Assembly (NCBI RefSeq): GCF_003173035.1
Contig: NZ_QGLE01000007.1
Span: forward strand, 62,001-126,000
Reading direction: 5' to 3'
DNA from: Zavarzinia aquatilis
GTDB lineage: Bacteria > Pseudomonadota > Alphaproteobacteria > Zavarziniales > Zavarziniaceae
Length of the DNA: 64,000 bases
In this document: in pieces, positions 9,975-18,021 of the stretch
How positions within the stretch are numbered: position 1 is the stretch's first letter
Layout of the letters: the number at the start of each line of letters is the position of its first letter
Made by a program: the position numbers and the translations under genes
Notes under the pieces: generated by a model
Told to the model about the DNA's origin: nothing
What the model saw: the letters and a program-made list of their open reading frames with translations, nothing else
The model's database searches: none

Positions 9975-10265
9975 ATGAAGATCCGGAATGTGTTGCACAA
10001 GGGCTTGCGTCGCCTCATCGAGGATGACGATGCCTCCGGCGTGCAGCCCGCCGTCGCGGACAAACTCCGCCGTATCGTTTCCTTCCTTCAGGACATGGCG
10101 CAGGAAGACGAGTTGCGCGCGGTGCCAAGCTGGAAAGCGCATCTGCTGACCGGCGACCGCAAGGGCATATGGAGCCTGTTCGTGACGAAGAACTGGCGCA
10201 TCACGTTTCGCATCGACCACGACGAGATCGAGATCGTCGACCTCGACTATGAGGACTACCACTAG
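9975..10265 (+). CDS. higB: HigB-family toxin (RelE/ParE superfamily mRNA interferase)
   Basis: A 96-residue toxin. The family hallmarks are the N-terminal helix KGLRRLIEDDD, the segment PSWKAHLLTGDRKGIWSLFVTKNWRITF and the C-terminal EIVDLDYEDYH. HigB cleaves mRNA on the ribosome and is neutralised by HigA. The toxin gene comes first, as is usual for higBA, with the antitoxin starting 15 bases downstream. The operator palindrome lies just upstream. Confidence 0.92.
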   Translation: MKIRNVLHKGLRRLIEDDDASGVQPAVADKLRRIVSFLQDMAQEDELRAVPSWKAHLLTGDRKGIWSLFVTKNWRITFRIDHDEIEIVDLDYEDYH

Positions 10266-10280
10266 GAAAGGACCACGAGC

Positions 10281-10607
10281 ATGACCCAGGGCATCCGGAT
10301 GAAAAATCCCGCCCATCCCGGCGGCTTCGTGAGGAGCGAGATTGTCGAGGCCCTTGGCCTGACCGTGACGGACGCGGCGGCGGCGCTGGGCGTGACCCGG
10401 CCCGCGCTGTCGGCGCTGCTGAACGAGCGCGCGCATCTCTCGCCTGAAATGGCCCTGCGGATCGAAAAGGCCTTCGGCGTTTCGATGGACACGCTGATGC
10501 GGATGCAGAACAGCTTCGATATCGCGGAAACCCGAAAACGGGAAGCGGAAATCAAGGTCGCGCCCTTCAGGGGCAATCTCGCAACCCGAGAGCCGGGGCA
10601 CATTTGA
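10281..10607 (+). CDS. higA: HigA-family antitoxin
   Basis: A 108-residue HTH antitoxin. MKNPAHPGGFVRSEIVEALGLTV is the characteristic HigA N terminus, and the HTH is TVTDAAAALGVTRPALSALLNERAHLS (about 29-55). The protein binds HigB and represses the operon. It is cotranscribed with higB at 15-base spacing, and AAGGACC upstream of the ATG serves as ribosome-binding site. A second, broken antitoxin-like gene follows directly. Confidence 0.93.
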   Translation: MTQGIRMKNPAHPGGFVRSEIVEALGLTVTDAAAALGVTRPALSALLNERAHLSPEMALRIEKAFGVSMDTLMRMQNSFDIAETRKREAEIKVAPFRGNLATREPGHI

Positions 10608-10979
10608 CGAAAAACAGGCCCGTGACCCGGCCGCGCTGGCGAATAACGTCAAGGCGCTGAAAGGCAGCGACGCCATCCGGCTGGTCGAGGCCACCGAAGA
10701 CACCGCCGACCTCGCCACCGTCGACCGCTACCGAGCCCGCCTCGCCGCCGGCGAGGAGGAAGCTCTGCCCGCCGACATGGTCAAGCGCATGCTCGACGGC
10801 GAAAGCCCACTCAAACTCTGGGCGAACACCGTGGCCTCAGCGCAAGGGCTCTGGCCGACAGGGCCGGCCTGTCCCAGGCCTATGTCAGCCAGATCGAAAC
10901 CGGCAAACGCGAAGGCTCGATCAGCGCGATGAAGGTACTCGCCGGGGCGCTGAATGTCGGGCTGGATGATCTGGTGTGA
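10608..10979 (+). pseudogene. frameshifted HTH antitoxin remnant
   Basis: From about 10608 one frame encodes residues ending PADMVKRMLDGESPLKLW. Directly after that Trp codon (near 10818) the coding signal jumps to another frame: EHRGLS, ARALADRAGLSQAYVSQIETGKREG and finally LNVGLDDLV before a TGA at 10977-10979. Restoring one base after the TGG would join both halves into a standard XRE-type antitoxin of the kind ending in an HTH domain. No start codon is evident, and no matching RelE-like toxin lies beside it. It is therefore called a pseudogene, although a sequencing error would give the same picture. Confidence 0.65.
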
Positions 10980-11022
10980 TGGCGGTGTGTCGCCTGGAGA
11001 TAAGGCAACCGGCAGCCTGATG

Positions 11023-11122
11023 CCATGCCCGATCTGATCAGTTAGATATAGCGTCCCCGAAACTCCATGCCCGATCTGATCAGTTAGATATAGCGTCCCC
11101 GAAACTCCGCGTCCCCGAAACT
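11023..11122. repeat. 42-base tandem duplication with shorter echoes
   Basis: A 42-base unit beginning CCATGCCCGATCTG and ending CGTCCCCGAAACT occurs twice head to tail (11023-11064 and 11065-11106). It is followed by shortened echoes GCGTCCCCGAAACTCC and CCCCGAAACTCC up to about 11135. Each full unit contains TATAGCGTCCCC (11047-11058 and 11089-11100). Slippage or recombination at the edge of the AT-rich insert is the likely origin. Confidence 0.85.
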
Positions 11123-11790
11123 CCCCCGAAACTCCTTGCTCATTTTATTCTCCAGGCATCCTCTGGCCGCCTTCTGCGCCGACCCAGGAGAGGGGATAGA
11201 TATTGGATAAGAAAATACATATAGATAGCGATATAATATTAATTATTAATGATGCATCTGATTCGTGGGATCTATTTGAGAAAAATGAATATTTGTTTAT
11301 TTCTATATTATCAAATATCTGAGCAATTAATATTATTGAGAACAAGGCAAGGCAGAATGATTTTTGGGTTCCATTTATTGTTGATTCCGGTTTTCTTCTA
11401 TATTTCATAAATAATGATAATGTATAGTTTAAGGTAACGATAAACAAGAATGAAAGAAATGAGAAACTATATATCTGGAAAACGAACATTGCTCGTTGGC
11501 AATCATTCATTATGCTCTTTATATAGTATTGTGTACTATTTATAGCCGGGATGAAAGACAGGACGTAAAATTTAAAAGAATATATGTAGGATTCATCGCA
11601 GGATGAATTACTATTTGTTAAAATAATGTAATTAATGATGTTGGAAAGGAGAAATATTATTGGAGAAAAATAGAGGTAAGCTTTAATCGTCGACATTTCG
11701 GGTCTTCCGGGTTGGCAATCTCGCTCGAAAGGGCATTTTAATCGGTGAAACTGGTGATTTGCAATTTGTGGAAATTAAAGGGACGCTATA
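11047..11790. mobile_element. AT-rich insert bounded by inverted TATAGCGTCCC motifs
   Basis: TATAGCGTCCCC at 11047-11058 (and again 11089-11100) faces its reverse complement GGGACGCTATA at 11780-11790. The interval holds a strongly AT-rich core (about 11200-11700) in a chromosome that is otherwise very GC-rich. One membrane-protein gene lies inside and no transposase gene is present. From memory, similar TATAGYGTCCC ends flank REP-associated tyrosine transposases, so a non-autonomous element or recombination product of that kind is inferred. The same motif in a T variant recurs at 53439-53476. Confidence 0.5.
11145..11696 (-). CDS. foreign AT-rich polytopic membrane protein of unknown function
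   Basis: A 183-residue protein with about four hydrophobic spans: YLYFSPIIFLLSNIINYIIL, the segment at 45-55, FQIYSFSFLSFLFIVTLNYTL and the C-terminal IINIISLSICIFLSNIYPL. It is rich in Ile, Ser, Asn and Tyr, the composition expected of AT-rich codon use and unlike every neighbour. The last residues (WVGAEGGQRMPGE) read into GC-rich border sequence, so the C terminus may be an insertion-generated fusion. No family was recognised. It lies inside the element bounded by TATAGCGTCCC motifs and is probably horizontally acquired. Confidence 0.55.
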   Translation of the reverse strand: MSTIKAYLYFSPIIFLLSNIINYIILTNSNSSCDESYIYSFKFYVLSFIPAINSTQYYIKSIMNDCQRAMFVFQIYSFSFLSFLFIVTLNYTLSLFMKYRRKPESTINGTQKSFCLALFSIILIAQIFDNIEINKYSFFSNRSHESDASLIINIISLSICIFLSNIYPLSWVGAEGGQRMPGE

Positions 11791-11800
11791 CCCATCCCCC

Positions 11801-12637
11801 TCACCCGACCTCGATCTGTTCCGGATGCGTGATCGTCATCGCGGGGCCGTTGCGGGCTTCGAGCCAGCCGCGCAGGCGTAAGGTCTTGCCGGCGTAAGTG
11901 GCCGGGTCGATGCCGGCGGCGGTGAAGAGGGGGAGGTCGGAAGCGGCGATGCTGGCGGTGAAGTCGTTGGCGTGGTCGCGGCCGAAGTTGAGGAACCAGC
12001 GGCCACCGCCCGCCGCCGAGCGCAGCACGCGGCCTTCGACGAGGAGATAGCCCGGCACCTTGTCCACGGCGGCGAGAAGGTCGGTCTCGTCCGCCTTGCG
12101 GATGCGGTAGGTGGCGTCGGCCCAAAGGCCAAGGGCGGCGGCGCGGGCGGCGGCTTCCAGTGCCAGCATCTCGGCGGCGAGGGCGCGGTTGTCCTTGAAG
12201 GTATAGACCCGGGCCAAGCCGGCCTCGAGCATGGCGCCCTGAAGCCACAGCCCCTCCTCCGTCACGAGATGGGCGAGGATACGGCCGTGGCGGTCCTGAC
12301 GGGCGCCGCCGGCAAAGAGCCGGACCCGGCGCCCGGCGCAGAGGGTGGCGAGATGGGCCTTGGCCTCCGGCCCGAGGGGCCAGGTCGGATAGCCGGGCCG
12401 GCCGAGCGGCAGTTTCGGCGCCTGGGTGCCAACGAAGCGGACCTGCTTGCCCCCGGCGAGGCGGACCGTGTCGCCGTCGACGACCTCGGCCACCTTGCCG
12501 GTGCCGATGTCCGTCAGGCCCGGCGGCAGGGCCGGCCCCTCGCCCGCCCGCGCCATCCGGCCGGGCAGCAGCAGCGCGGCGCCGAGCCCGAGCAGAAACC
12601 GCCGGTCGATGCCCACGCCATCCTTCGTTTCCACCAT
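11801..12637 (-). CDS. thermonuclease-like (SNase-fold) exported protein
   Basis: A 278-residue protein with an RR-type signal sequence (DRRFLLGLGAALLLPG), so export is likely. The staphylococcal nuclease fold covers about residues 46-170: VAEVVDGDTVRL, VRFVGTQAPKL, RRVRLFAGG, DRHGRILAHL. Compared with the reference enzyme, Arg35 is kept (Arg67) and Arg87 is kept (in DRHGR), but Asp40 aligns with Gln72 and Glu43 with Lys75. The calcium-binding and general-base acids are therefore missing. The C-terminal 100 residues resemble an OB-like region found in some family members. Nuclease activity is doubtful; a ligand-binding role is possible. Confidence 0.75.
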   Translation of the reverse strand: MVETKDGVGIDRRFLLGLGAALLLPGRMARAGEGPALPPGLTDIGTGKVAEVVDGDTVRLAGGKQVRFVGTQAPKLPLGRPGYPTWPLGPEAKAHLATLCAGRRVRLFAGGARQDRHGRILAHLVTEEGLWLQGAMLEAGLARVYTFKDNRALAAEMLALEAAARAAALGLWADATYRIRKADETDLLAAVDKVPGYLLVEGRVLRSAAGGGRWFLNFGRDHANDFTASIAASDLPLFTAAGIDPATYAGKTLRLRGWLEARNGPAMTITHPEQIEVG

Positions 12638-12741
12638 CCGCGCTGTCCCCGCCGCCGGTCTGCCATGCCGAGAGACTAGAGCATGTTTGCCGGCGCCCGC
12701 CTAGAATGCGGCCGCATTCGAGTCGGAAGCGAGGCACGGAC

Positions 12742-14412
12742 ATGGTGGCACAGGCGCGCAGCGGCGGGCAGATTCTCGTCGATCAGCTGGCGATCAACGG
12801 CGTGCGCCGCATCTTCCTCGTCCCCGGCGAGAGTTACCTCGCCGCCCTCGACGCCCTGCACGACCACGCCGACGAGATCGAAGGCGTGGTCTGCCGTCAG
12901 GAAGGCGGCGCCGCCTTCATGGCCGAGGCCCACGCCAAGCTGACCGGCGAGACCGGCGTCTGCTTCGTCACCCGTGGCCCCGGCGCCTGCAACGCGGCGA
13001 TCGGCGTCCACACGGCGATGCAGGATTCGACGCCGATGATCCTGCTGATCGGCCAAGTCGCCCGCGATGCCCGCCACCGCGAGGCGTTTCAGGAAATCGA
13101 CGTCGACCGGCTGTTCGGCTGGACGACGAAATGGGCGGTCGAGGTGAACGACGCCCGCCGCCTGCCCGAGCTGATCGCCCGCGCCTTCCAGATCGCGACC
13201 AGCGGCCGGCCCGGCCCCGTCGCCATTTCCCTGCCCGAAGACATGCTGACCGACATGGTCGAGGTCGCGGACGCGCCGCCCGCCTTCGCCCTGTCGCCGG
13301 TGCCCGCGCCCGCCGACATCGCCCGCATGGCCGAAATGATCGCGGCAGCGAAACGCCCGCTGATGATCGTCGGCGGCGGCGACTGGACGGCGGCGGGGGC
13401 GAATGCCATCCGCGCCTTCGCCAGCCGCTTCGATCTGCCCACCGCCTGCAGCTTCCGCCGGCAGGATGTGGTCGACAACAGCCTGCCGATCTATGTCGGC
13501 GAACTCGGCACCTCGGTCGATCAGCGGCTGATCGCCCGCATCCGCGAGGCCGATCTCGTCATCGCGGTCGGCACCCGATTGTCCGAAATCACAACGCAAG
13601 GCTATACGCTGCTGGATGTGCCGGTGCCGGCGGCGCCGCTGATCCACATCCACCCGGATCTTGGCGAACTCGGCCGGATCTACCGCCCGGCGCTGGCGAT
13701 CAACGCCGGCTGCGATGCCTTCGCCGAGGCCGCCGCCGCCCTGCCCGCGCCCACCATCACCTGGGCCGATTGGACCGCCAGCGTCCGCGCCGATTACGAG
13801 GCCAGCCTCGCCCCCGGCTCCAGCCCCGGCCCGCTCGACATGAACACGGTGATGGCGGTGCTGAAGAACCGCTTGCCGGCGGATACGGTGATGGTCAACG
13901 ACGCCGGCAATTTCACCGGCTGGCTGCAACGCTTCTGGACCTATCGGCATTTCAAGAGCCAGCTCGGCCCCTGCAACGGCGCCATGGGTTATGGCGTGCC
14001 GGCCGCCGTCGGCGCCGCCATCGAATGCGCGGGCGAGCGCACGGTGGTCTGTTTCGTCGGCGACGGCGGCTTCATGATGACCGGACAGGAACTGGCGACC
14101 GCGATCCGCCATGGCGCCGCGCCGCTGATCATCGTCGTCGACAATGGCACCTTCGGCACGATCCGCATGCATCAGGAACGCCATTACCCCGGCCGCGTGG
14201 TGGCGACCGACCTCGCCAACCCCGATTTCGCCGCCCTCGCCCGCGCCTACGGCGCCTTCGGCGTGACGGTGAGCGAGACGAAAGCCTTCGCCCCCGCCCT
14301 TGAGGAGGCGCTGGCGGCGACGGAACAGGGCCTGCCCGCCCTGCTCTGCCTCAAGCTCGGCATCGAGGTGATTTCCACCCGCACCACCCTGACCCGGCTG
14401 CGTGGCCGGTGA
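12742..14412 (+). CDS. thiamine-diphosphate-dependent enzyme, acetolactate-synthase-like
   Basis: A 556-residue ThDP enzyme of the acetolactate synthase/pyruvate decarboxylase superfamily. The PYR domain is at the N terminus with the activating Glu54 (CRQEGGAAFMAEAHA). The central domain spans about 190-330. The PP domain carries the diphosphate motif VGDGGFMMTGQELATA ending in DNGTFG. The catalytic glutamate excludes glyoxylate carboligase, which has Val there. The start at 12742 was chosen over an in-frame ATG at 12706 because homologous proteins begin just before ILVDQLAINGV. It lies 82 bases upstream of allantoate amidohydrolase on the same strand, but its substrate is unknown. Confidence 0.85.
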   Translation: MVAQARSGGQILVDQLAINGVRRIFLVPGESYLAALDALHDHADEIEGVVCRQEGGAAFMAEAHAKLTGETGVCFVTRGPGACNAAIGVHTAMQDSTPMILLIGQVARDARHREAFQEIDVDRLFGWTTKWAVEVNDARRLPELIARAFQIATSGRPGPVAISLPEDMLTDMVEVADAPPAFALSPVPAPADIARMAEMIAAAKRPLMIVGGGDWTAAGANAIRAFASRFDLPTACSFRRQDVVDNSLPIYVGELGTSVDQRLIARIREADLVIAVGTRLSEITTQGYTLLDVPVPAAPLIHIHPDLGELGRIYRPALAINAGCDAFAEAAAALPAPTITWADWTASVRADYEASLAPGSSPGPLDMNTVMAVLKNRLPADTVMVNDAGNFTGWLQRFWTYRHFKSQLGPCNGAMGYGVPAAVGAAIECAGERTVVCFVGDGGFMMTGQELATAIRHGAAPLIIVVDNGTFGTIRMHQERHYPGRVVATDLANPDFAALARAYGAFGVTVSETKAFAPALEEALAATEQGLPALLCLKLGIEVISTRTTLTRLRGR

Positions 14413-14494
14413 GGGCGATTTTTCGATAATCGCAGAAGGTCCATTCCGGAACACCCGGGGAGACAGGCCGCGGCAGCGCACCCATCTTTTTCTC

Positions 14495-15778
14495 ATGATG
14501 CGCACGACCGCCAATGATCTCACCCTCGGCCAGCGGCTCTACGAGCGGCTGGAAGTCTTCGCCCGCCACTCGGAAGACGAGGACAAGCTGACGCGGGTCT
14601 TCCTCTCGCCGCAGCACCGCGCGGCCGCCGACGAGCTGCTGGGCTGGATGCGCGACGCCGGCATGGCCGCCCATGTCGATGCTGTCGGCAATGTCGTCGG
14701 GCGTTACGAGGGTCTGAAGCCCGGCGCCCCCTGCCTGATGATGGGCAGCCATATCGACACGGTACGCGACGCCGGCAAATACGACGGCAACATGGGCGTT
14801 CTCGCCGCCCTCGCCTGTGTCGAGGAATTCAACCGGGCGGGCGAGCGTTTCCCCTTCGCGATCGAGGTTATCGCCTTCGGCGATGAGGAAGGCGTGCGCT
14901 TTCCGGTGACCCTCTCCGGCTCCCGCGCCATCGCCGGCACCTTCGACCAGACCACCCTGTCCTTGCGGGACAAGGAAGGTGTCAGCCTGCGTCAGGCGCT
15001 GAGCGATTTCGGCTGCGACCCGGACAAGATCGCCGAGATCGCGCGGCGCAAGGAGCAGGTCCTCGCCTTCGTCGAGCTGCATATCGAACAGGGCCCCGTG
15101 CTGGAAGACGCCGGCCTGCCGGTCGGCGCCGTCACCGCGATCAATGGTGCCAGCCGCCTGTCGGTCGAGGTGCGGGGCACCGCCAATCACGCCGGCACCG
15201 TGCCCATGCACCTGCGCCGCGACGCCCTCGCCGCTGCCGCCGAAATGATGCTGGCGGTCGAGCGCCGGGGCCGGGCCGAACCGGAGCTGGTCGCGACCGT
15301 CGGCCGGGTCGACGTGATGCCGGGCGCGGTCAACGTCATCCCCGGTCTGGTGCGCTTCACCATGGATGTCCGCTCGCCCTCCGACGCGGCGCGCCGCCGC
15401 GCGGTCGCCGATATCGACCGCACCATCGGCGAGATCGCCGCCGCCCGCGGTGTCGACATCGCCATCACCCTCACGCATGAGGCCGCCGCCTGCCGCTGCG
15501 CGCCGGAACTGGTCGAGGCCATTGGCCGCTCCATCGCCCGGGCGGGCCTGCCGGTGCGCGAACTGCCGTCGGGCGCCGGCCATGACGCCATGGCCTTTTC
15601 CCGCCTGTGCCCGGTCGGCATGATCTTCGTGCGCTGCGAAAAGGGCATCAGCCACAATCCGGCCGAGGCGATCACGGTCGGGGATGCCGATATCTCGATG
15701 CGCGTGCTCATGGACTTCATCCGCACCTTCGACGCCGGTTACCTGAACCGGCCGACGGAAGAACGCCCGGCGGCCTGA
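14495..15778 (+). CDS. allantoate amidohydrolase (M20 family)
   Basis: A 427-residue dinuclear metalloamidase. Metal ligands are visible in order: His in MGSHIDTV, Asp in YDGNMGV, Glu pair in FGDEEGVRF, His in ELHIEQGP and the final His in GISHNPAE. The dimerisation insert runs about 210-330 (NHAGTVPMHLRRDAL). Closest groups are allantoate amidohydrolase (AllC/HpxK) and N-carbamoyl-L-amino-acid hydrolase. The purine-degradation neighbourhood (puuE, uraD, uraH, xdh) favours the first, which converts allantoate to ureidoglycine, CO2 and ammonia. The start at 14495 avoids overlap with the preceding gene. Confidence 0.82.
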   Translation: MMRTTANDLTLGQRLYERLEVFARHSEDEDKLTRVFLSPQHRAAADELLGWMRDAGMAAHVDAVGNVVGRYEGLKPGAPCLMMGSHIDTVRDAGKYDGNMGVLAALACVEEFNRAGERFPFAIEVIAFGDEEGVRFPVTLSGSRAIAGTFDQTTLSLRDKEGVSLRQALSDFGCDPDKIAEIARRKEQVLAFVELHIEQGPVLEDAGLPVGAVTAINGASRLSVEVRGTANHAGTVPMHLRRDALAAAAEMMLAVERRGRAEPELVATVGRVDVMPGAVNVIPGLVRFTMDVRSPSDAARRRAVADIDRTIGEIAAARGVDIAITLTHEAAACRCAPELVEAIGRSIARAGLPVRELPSGAGHDAMAFSRLCPVGMIFVRCEKGISHNPAEAITVGDADISMRVLMDFIRTFDAGYLNRPTEERPAA

Positions 15779-15806
15779 AAGCTTCGCCCGGTCGACAGCG
15801 CGCCGG

Positions 15807-17162
15807 TCAGACGACGGCCGCCGCCGGCCGCCCCCGCCATTCGAAGAAGCGCCGCTCGGGATCATAGGTCGCGCGGATCGCGTCCAGCCGCGCGAGATTC
15901 GCATCGGACATGAAACGCGCCGGACGCTGCGCCAGATTCTCGTCGGCCAGCTGGATGCCCTTGGCGAAGGGGGCCAGATCGCGCATGTGGCCCGCCGCCC
16001 AGCCGCCATATTTCGCGTCGTCCTTCGGGTTCTTCCATTCGCCATAGAGCGCCAGATAATTGCGGCCCTCCATCGAGAACGCCATGTCCGGACGCTGCGC
16101 GGGCGGGTGCCAGCTCAGCATCAGGACATGGCTCGGCATCGGCGGCAGCGTGTCCGCGATCCGGCGGAGGCCCGGCAGAAGCTGCTCCATCGGCGCGTCC
16201 GACCACATGTTGTCGACACTCCAGCGCATGGCGGGCGGAAAGATGCGGCGAGCCGCGATGCGCGACAGAAGCGACGGCGACATGGGCAGGAGCGGCGTCG
16301 TGAACGATGCCTTCGGTCTCAAGGGGCCGCGCGTCAGAAAGGAGACATCCTCGCGCGCCTGACGCCAGCTGTCGGTGATGACGGGGGCGATGATCTCGAT
16401 GCCCGGCGCGAAGATGCCGGGCGAATTGCGCGACAGCAGCAGCTGGAATTCGACGGAACACGGCACCTCCGGCCCGACCCTGTCCGCCCACAGGAACACC
16501 TCGTCGAGGTGTTTCATGCGAAAGACCTGCATGGCGATGGCCGCTGTTCTCGGCCGCGGATAGACCTTCAGGTGAAAGCGCACCACGACCCCGAAGAAGC
16601 CCGGCCCCGAGCCGCGCGCCGCCCAGAACAGATCGGGGTGTTCGTCCGCGCTGGCGTGGATCAGCTGCCCGTCGGCGGTGACCACGTCGATCCCGACGAC
16701 ACTCTCGCAGGCAAGGCCCAGATTCCGGCCGTTCCAGCCAAATCCGCCCTGCAGCAGAAAGCCGCCCAGCCCGACATCGACCGCATGGGCAACGGGAAAG
16801 AAAAGCCCGTGACGCTTCAGCTGCAAATCGAGATCGACCGCCCAGCACCCCGGCCCCGCGATCGCGATCCGGCGCTCCGCGTCGACCTCCACGGTGTTCA
16901 ATCGCGACATGTCGATCAGCAAACCGCCATCGCGCAGATGATTCTGCGCCCAGCTGTGCCCGCCCGAGCAGACGGCGATCCTCAGATTGTCCCGCCGCGC
17001 GCGTCGGACGGCCTGAAGCACGTCGAAGACGGTGTTGGCCTGGACGAGGACCTCGGGCCGGGTGCCCGGATCGCGGCCGCTGAAACTGGTGCCCAGAACG
17101 GCGGCGTCGAAGCCTTGCCCGCCCCGTTCGATGGTCCGGCCGGCGGCCGTGGGACGCTTCAT
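15807..17162 (-). CDS. BBE-like FAD-linked oxidase
   Basis: A 451-residue oxidoreductase of the VAO/PCMH flavoprotein fold. GGHSW (67-71) marks the histidine usually linked to the FAD 8-alpha position. The second covalent cysteine of berberine-bridge enzymes is absent: the equivalent stretch reads VDVGLGGFLLQGGFGWNGR. The C terminus ATYDPERRFFEWRG resembles the BBE motif. Such enzymes oxidise alcohols, sugars or aromatic compounds with O2. The start codon overlaps the stop of the PhlG-like gene (ATGA). Together with tetR it forms a three-gene operon, so its substrate is probably linked to that of the hydrolase. Confidence 0.87.
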   Translation of the reverse strand: MKRPTAAGRTIERGGQGFDAAVLGTSFSGRDPGTRPEVLVQANTVFDVLQAVRRARRDNLRIAVCSGGHSWAQNHLRDGGLLIDMSRLNTVEVDAERRIAIAGPGCWAVDLDLQLKRHGLFFPVAHAVDVGLGGFLLQGGFGWNGRNLGLACESVVGIDVVTADGQLIHASADEHPDLFWAARGSGPGFFGVVVRFHLKVYPRPRTAAIAMQVFRMKHLDEVFLWADRVGPEVPCSVEFQLLLSRNSPGIFAPGIEIIAPVITDSWRQAREDVSFLTRGPLRPKASFTTPLLPMSPSLLSRIAARRIFPPAMRWSVDNMWSDAPMEQLLPGLRRIADTLPPMPSHVLMLSWHPPAQRPDMAFSMEGRNYLALYGEWKNPKDDAKYGGWAAGHMRDLAPFAKGIQLADENLAQRPARFMSDANLARLDAIRATYDPERRFFEWRGRPAAAVV

Positions 17163-17986
17163 GATCCGCTCCCCGTCGCATCGGGTCCGAATTCGGCGAA
17201 AAGCGCCGGCAGGAAAGCCGCCAGATGGTTCATTTCCTGCGCGTCGTGAATCAGCAGCTCCGTCGCCTGAGAGACGCTGAACGGGCGCAGCATCGCCGCC
17301 GTCCGCCCGATGAACCGGCCGACCCTGCCGGTCATGCCGATGGGGTTCACATGCGGCCCGCCAATCCAGAACCGGGAGCGCATTTCCGACCCGCCCGGCA
17401 CCGGCCGGATCAGATGGACGAGCCACCCGACCTCCATGTGGAGATCGCGCATCAGGCACCGGCCGCAGATCGCCACCTGGCCCCGCCGCGCCAGATCCCC
17501 TGCGTCGAAGCCGATGGCCGCCGGGGCAACGAAGCGCACGCCCACGTTCATGCGCCGCGCGCCGACATATTCGACGATGTTCGAGGTGCGGCCGACATAG
17601 CGGCCCGTGTCGCCCTCGCCGTCCGCCCAGGCCACGTCGACATGGGCGAGCGGGTGCCAAAGCTTGTATCGCGGCGCCTCGCTGCCGTGCCAGGCGAACC
17701 ACCAGTCCCACATCGCGGGCGTGACGCCCGGCATTTCAGTCAGGCAGGCGATCCGGGCCGAGCCGTCGGGCGCGAGCGTATAGGCGGTCTCCGCCAGGCC
17801 ATGGCCATCTTCTTGCAATGCCCCCGCCCTGGCGAACGGCGCCAGCAATTCATGGGCGACGGGGCCTTTCGACAAGGCCTCGAGGACATGGCCCGGCAGC
17901 GGCGCCATGCGGGGGTTGAAATAGCGCGCATAGGGGCTGTCGGTCGTTTCGCCTTCGCCGAGGCCCAGCACGAGGGTCCGCATCAT
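17159..17986 (-). CDS. DAPG hydrolase (PhlG)-like protein
   Basis: A 275-residue protein. The segment TEMPGVTPAMWDWWFAWHGSE followed by RYKLWHPLAHVDV is diagnostic of the PhlG family, zinc-dependent hydrolases that split the carbon-carbon bond of 2,4-diacetylphloroglucinol. Further His and Glu residues (DLHMEVGW, RFWIGGPHV) are positioned as possible zinc ligands. The start at 17986 has GGAG 5 bases upstream; the next codon is also ATG. It is cotranscribed between tetR (35 bases upstream) and the FAD oxidase (4-base overlap). The true substrate is unknown; an acyl-phenolic compound is inferred from the family. Confidence 0.78.
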   Translation of the reverse strand: MMRTLVLGLGEGETTDSPYARYFNPRMAPLPGHVLEALSKGPVAHELLAPFARAGALQEDGHGLAETAYTLAPDGSARIACLTEMPGVTPAMWDWWFAWHGSEAPRYKLWHPLAHVDVAWADGEGDTGRYVGRTSNIVEYVGARRMNVGVRFVAPAAIGFDAGDLARRGQVAICGRCLMRDLHMEVGWLVHLIRPVPGGSEMRSRFWIGGPHVNPIGMTGRVGRFIGRTAAMLRPFSVSQATELLIHDAQEMNHLAAFLPALFAEFGPDATGSGS

Positions 17987-18021
17987 TCGCTCTCCGCCTG
18001 GAAGATGTCGCGCCGGCCCGT

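Noticed and set aside
11023-11135. CRISPR array from the repeated units
   Set aside because: Units are contiguous tandem copies without variable spacers and no cas genes are nearby.
12742-14412. Glyoxylate carboligase for the ThDP enzyme near purine genes
   Set aside because: The catalytic glutamate is present (Glu54), whereas glyoxylate carboligase has valine there.
15807-17711. A longer FAD oxidase start at 17711
   Set aside because: The upstream part reads the PhlG-like gene in the wrong frame; the ATGA overlap at 17162 gives a consistent start.
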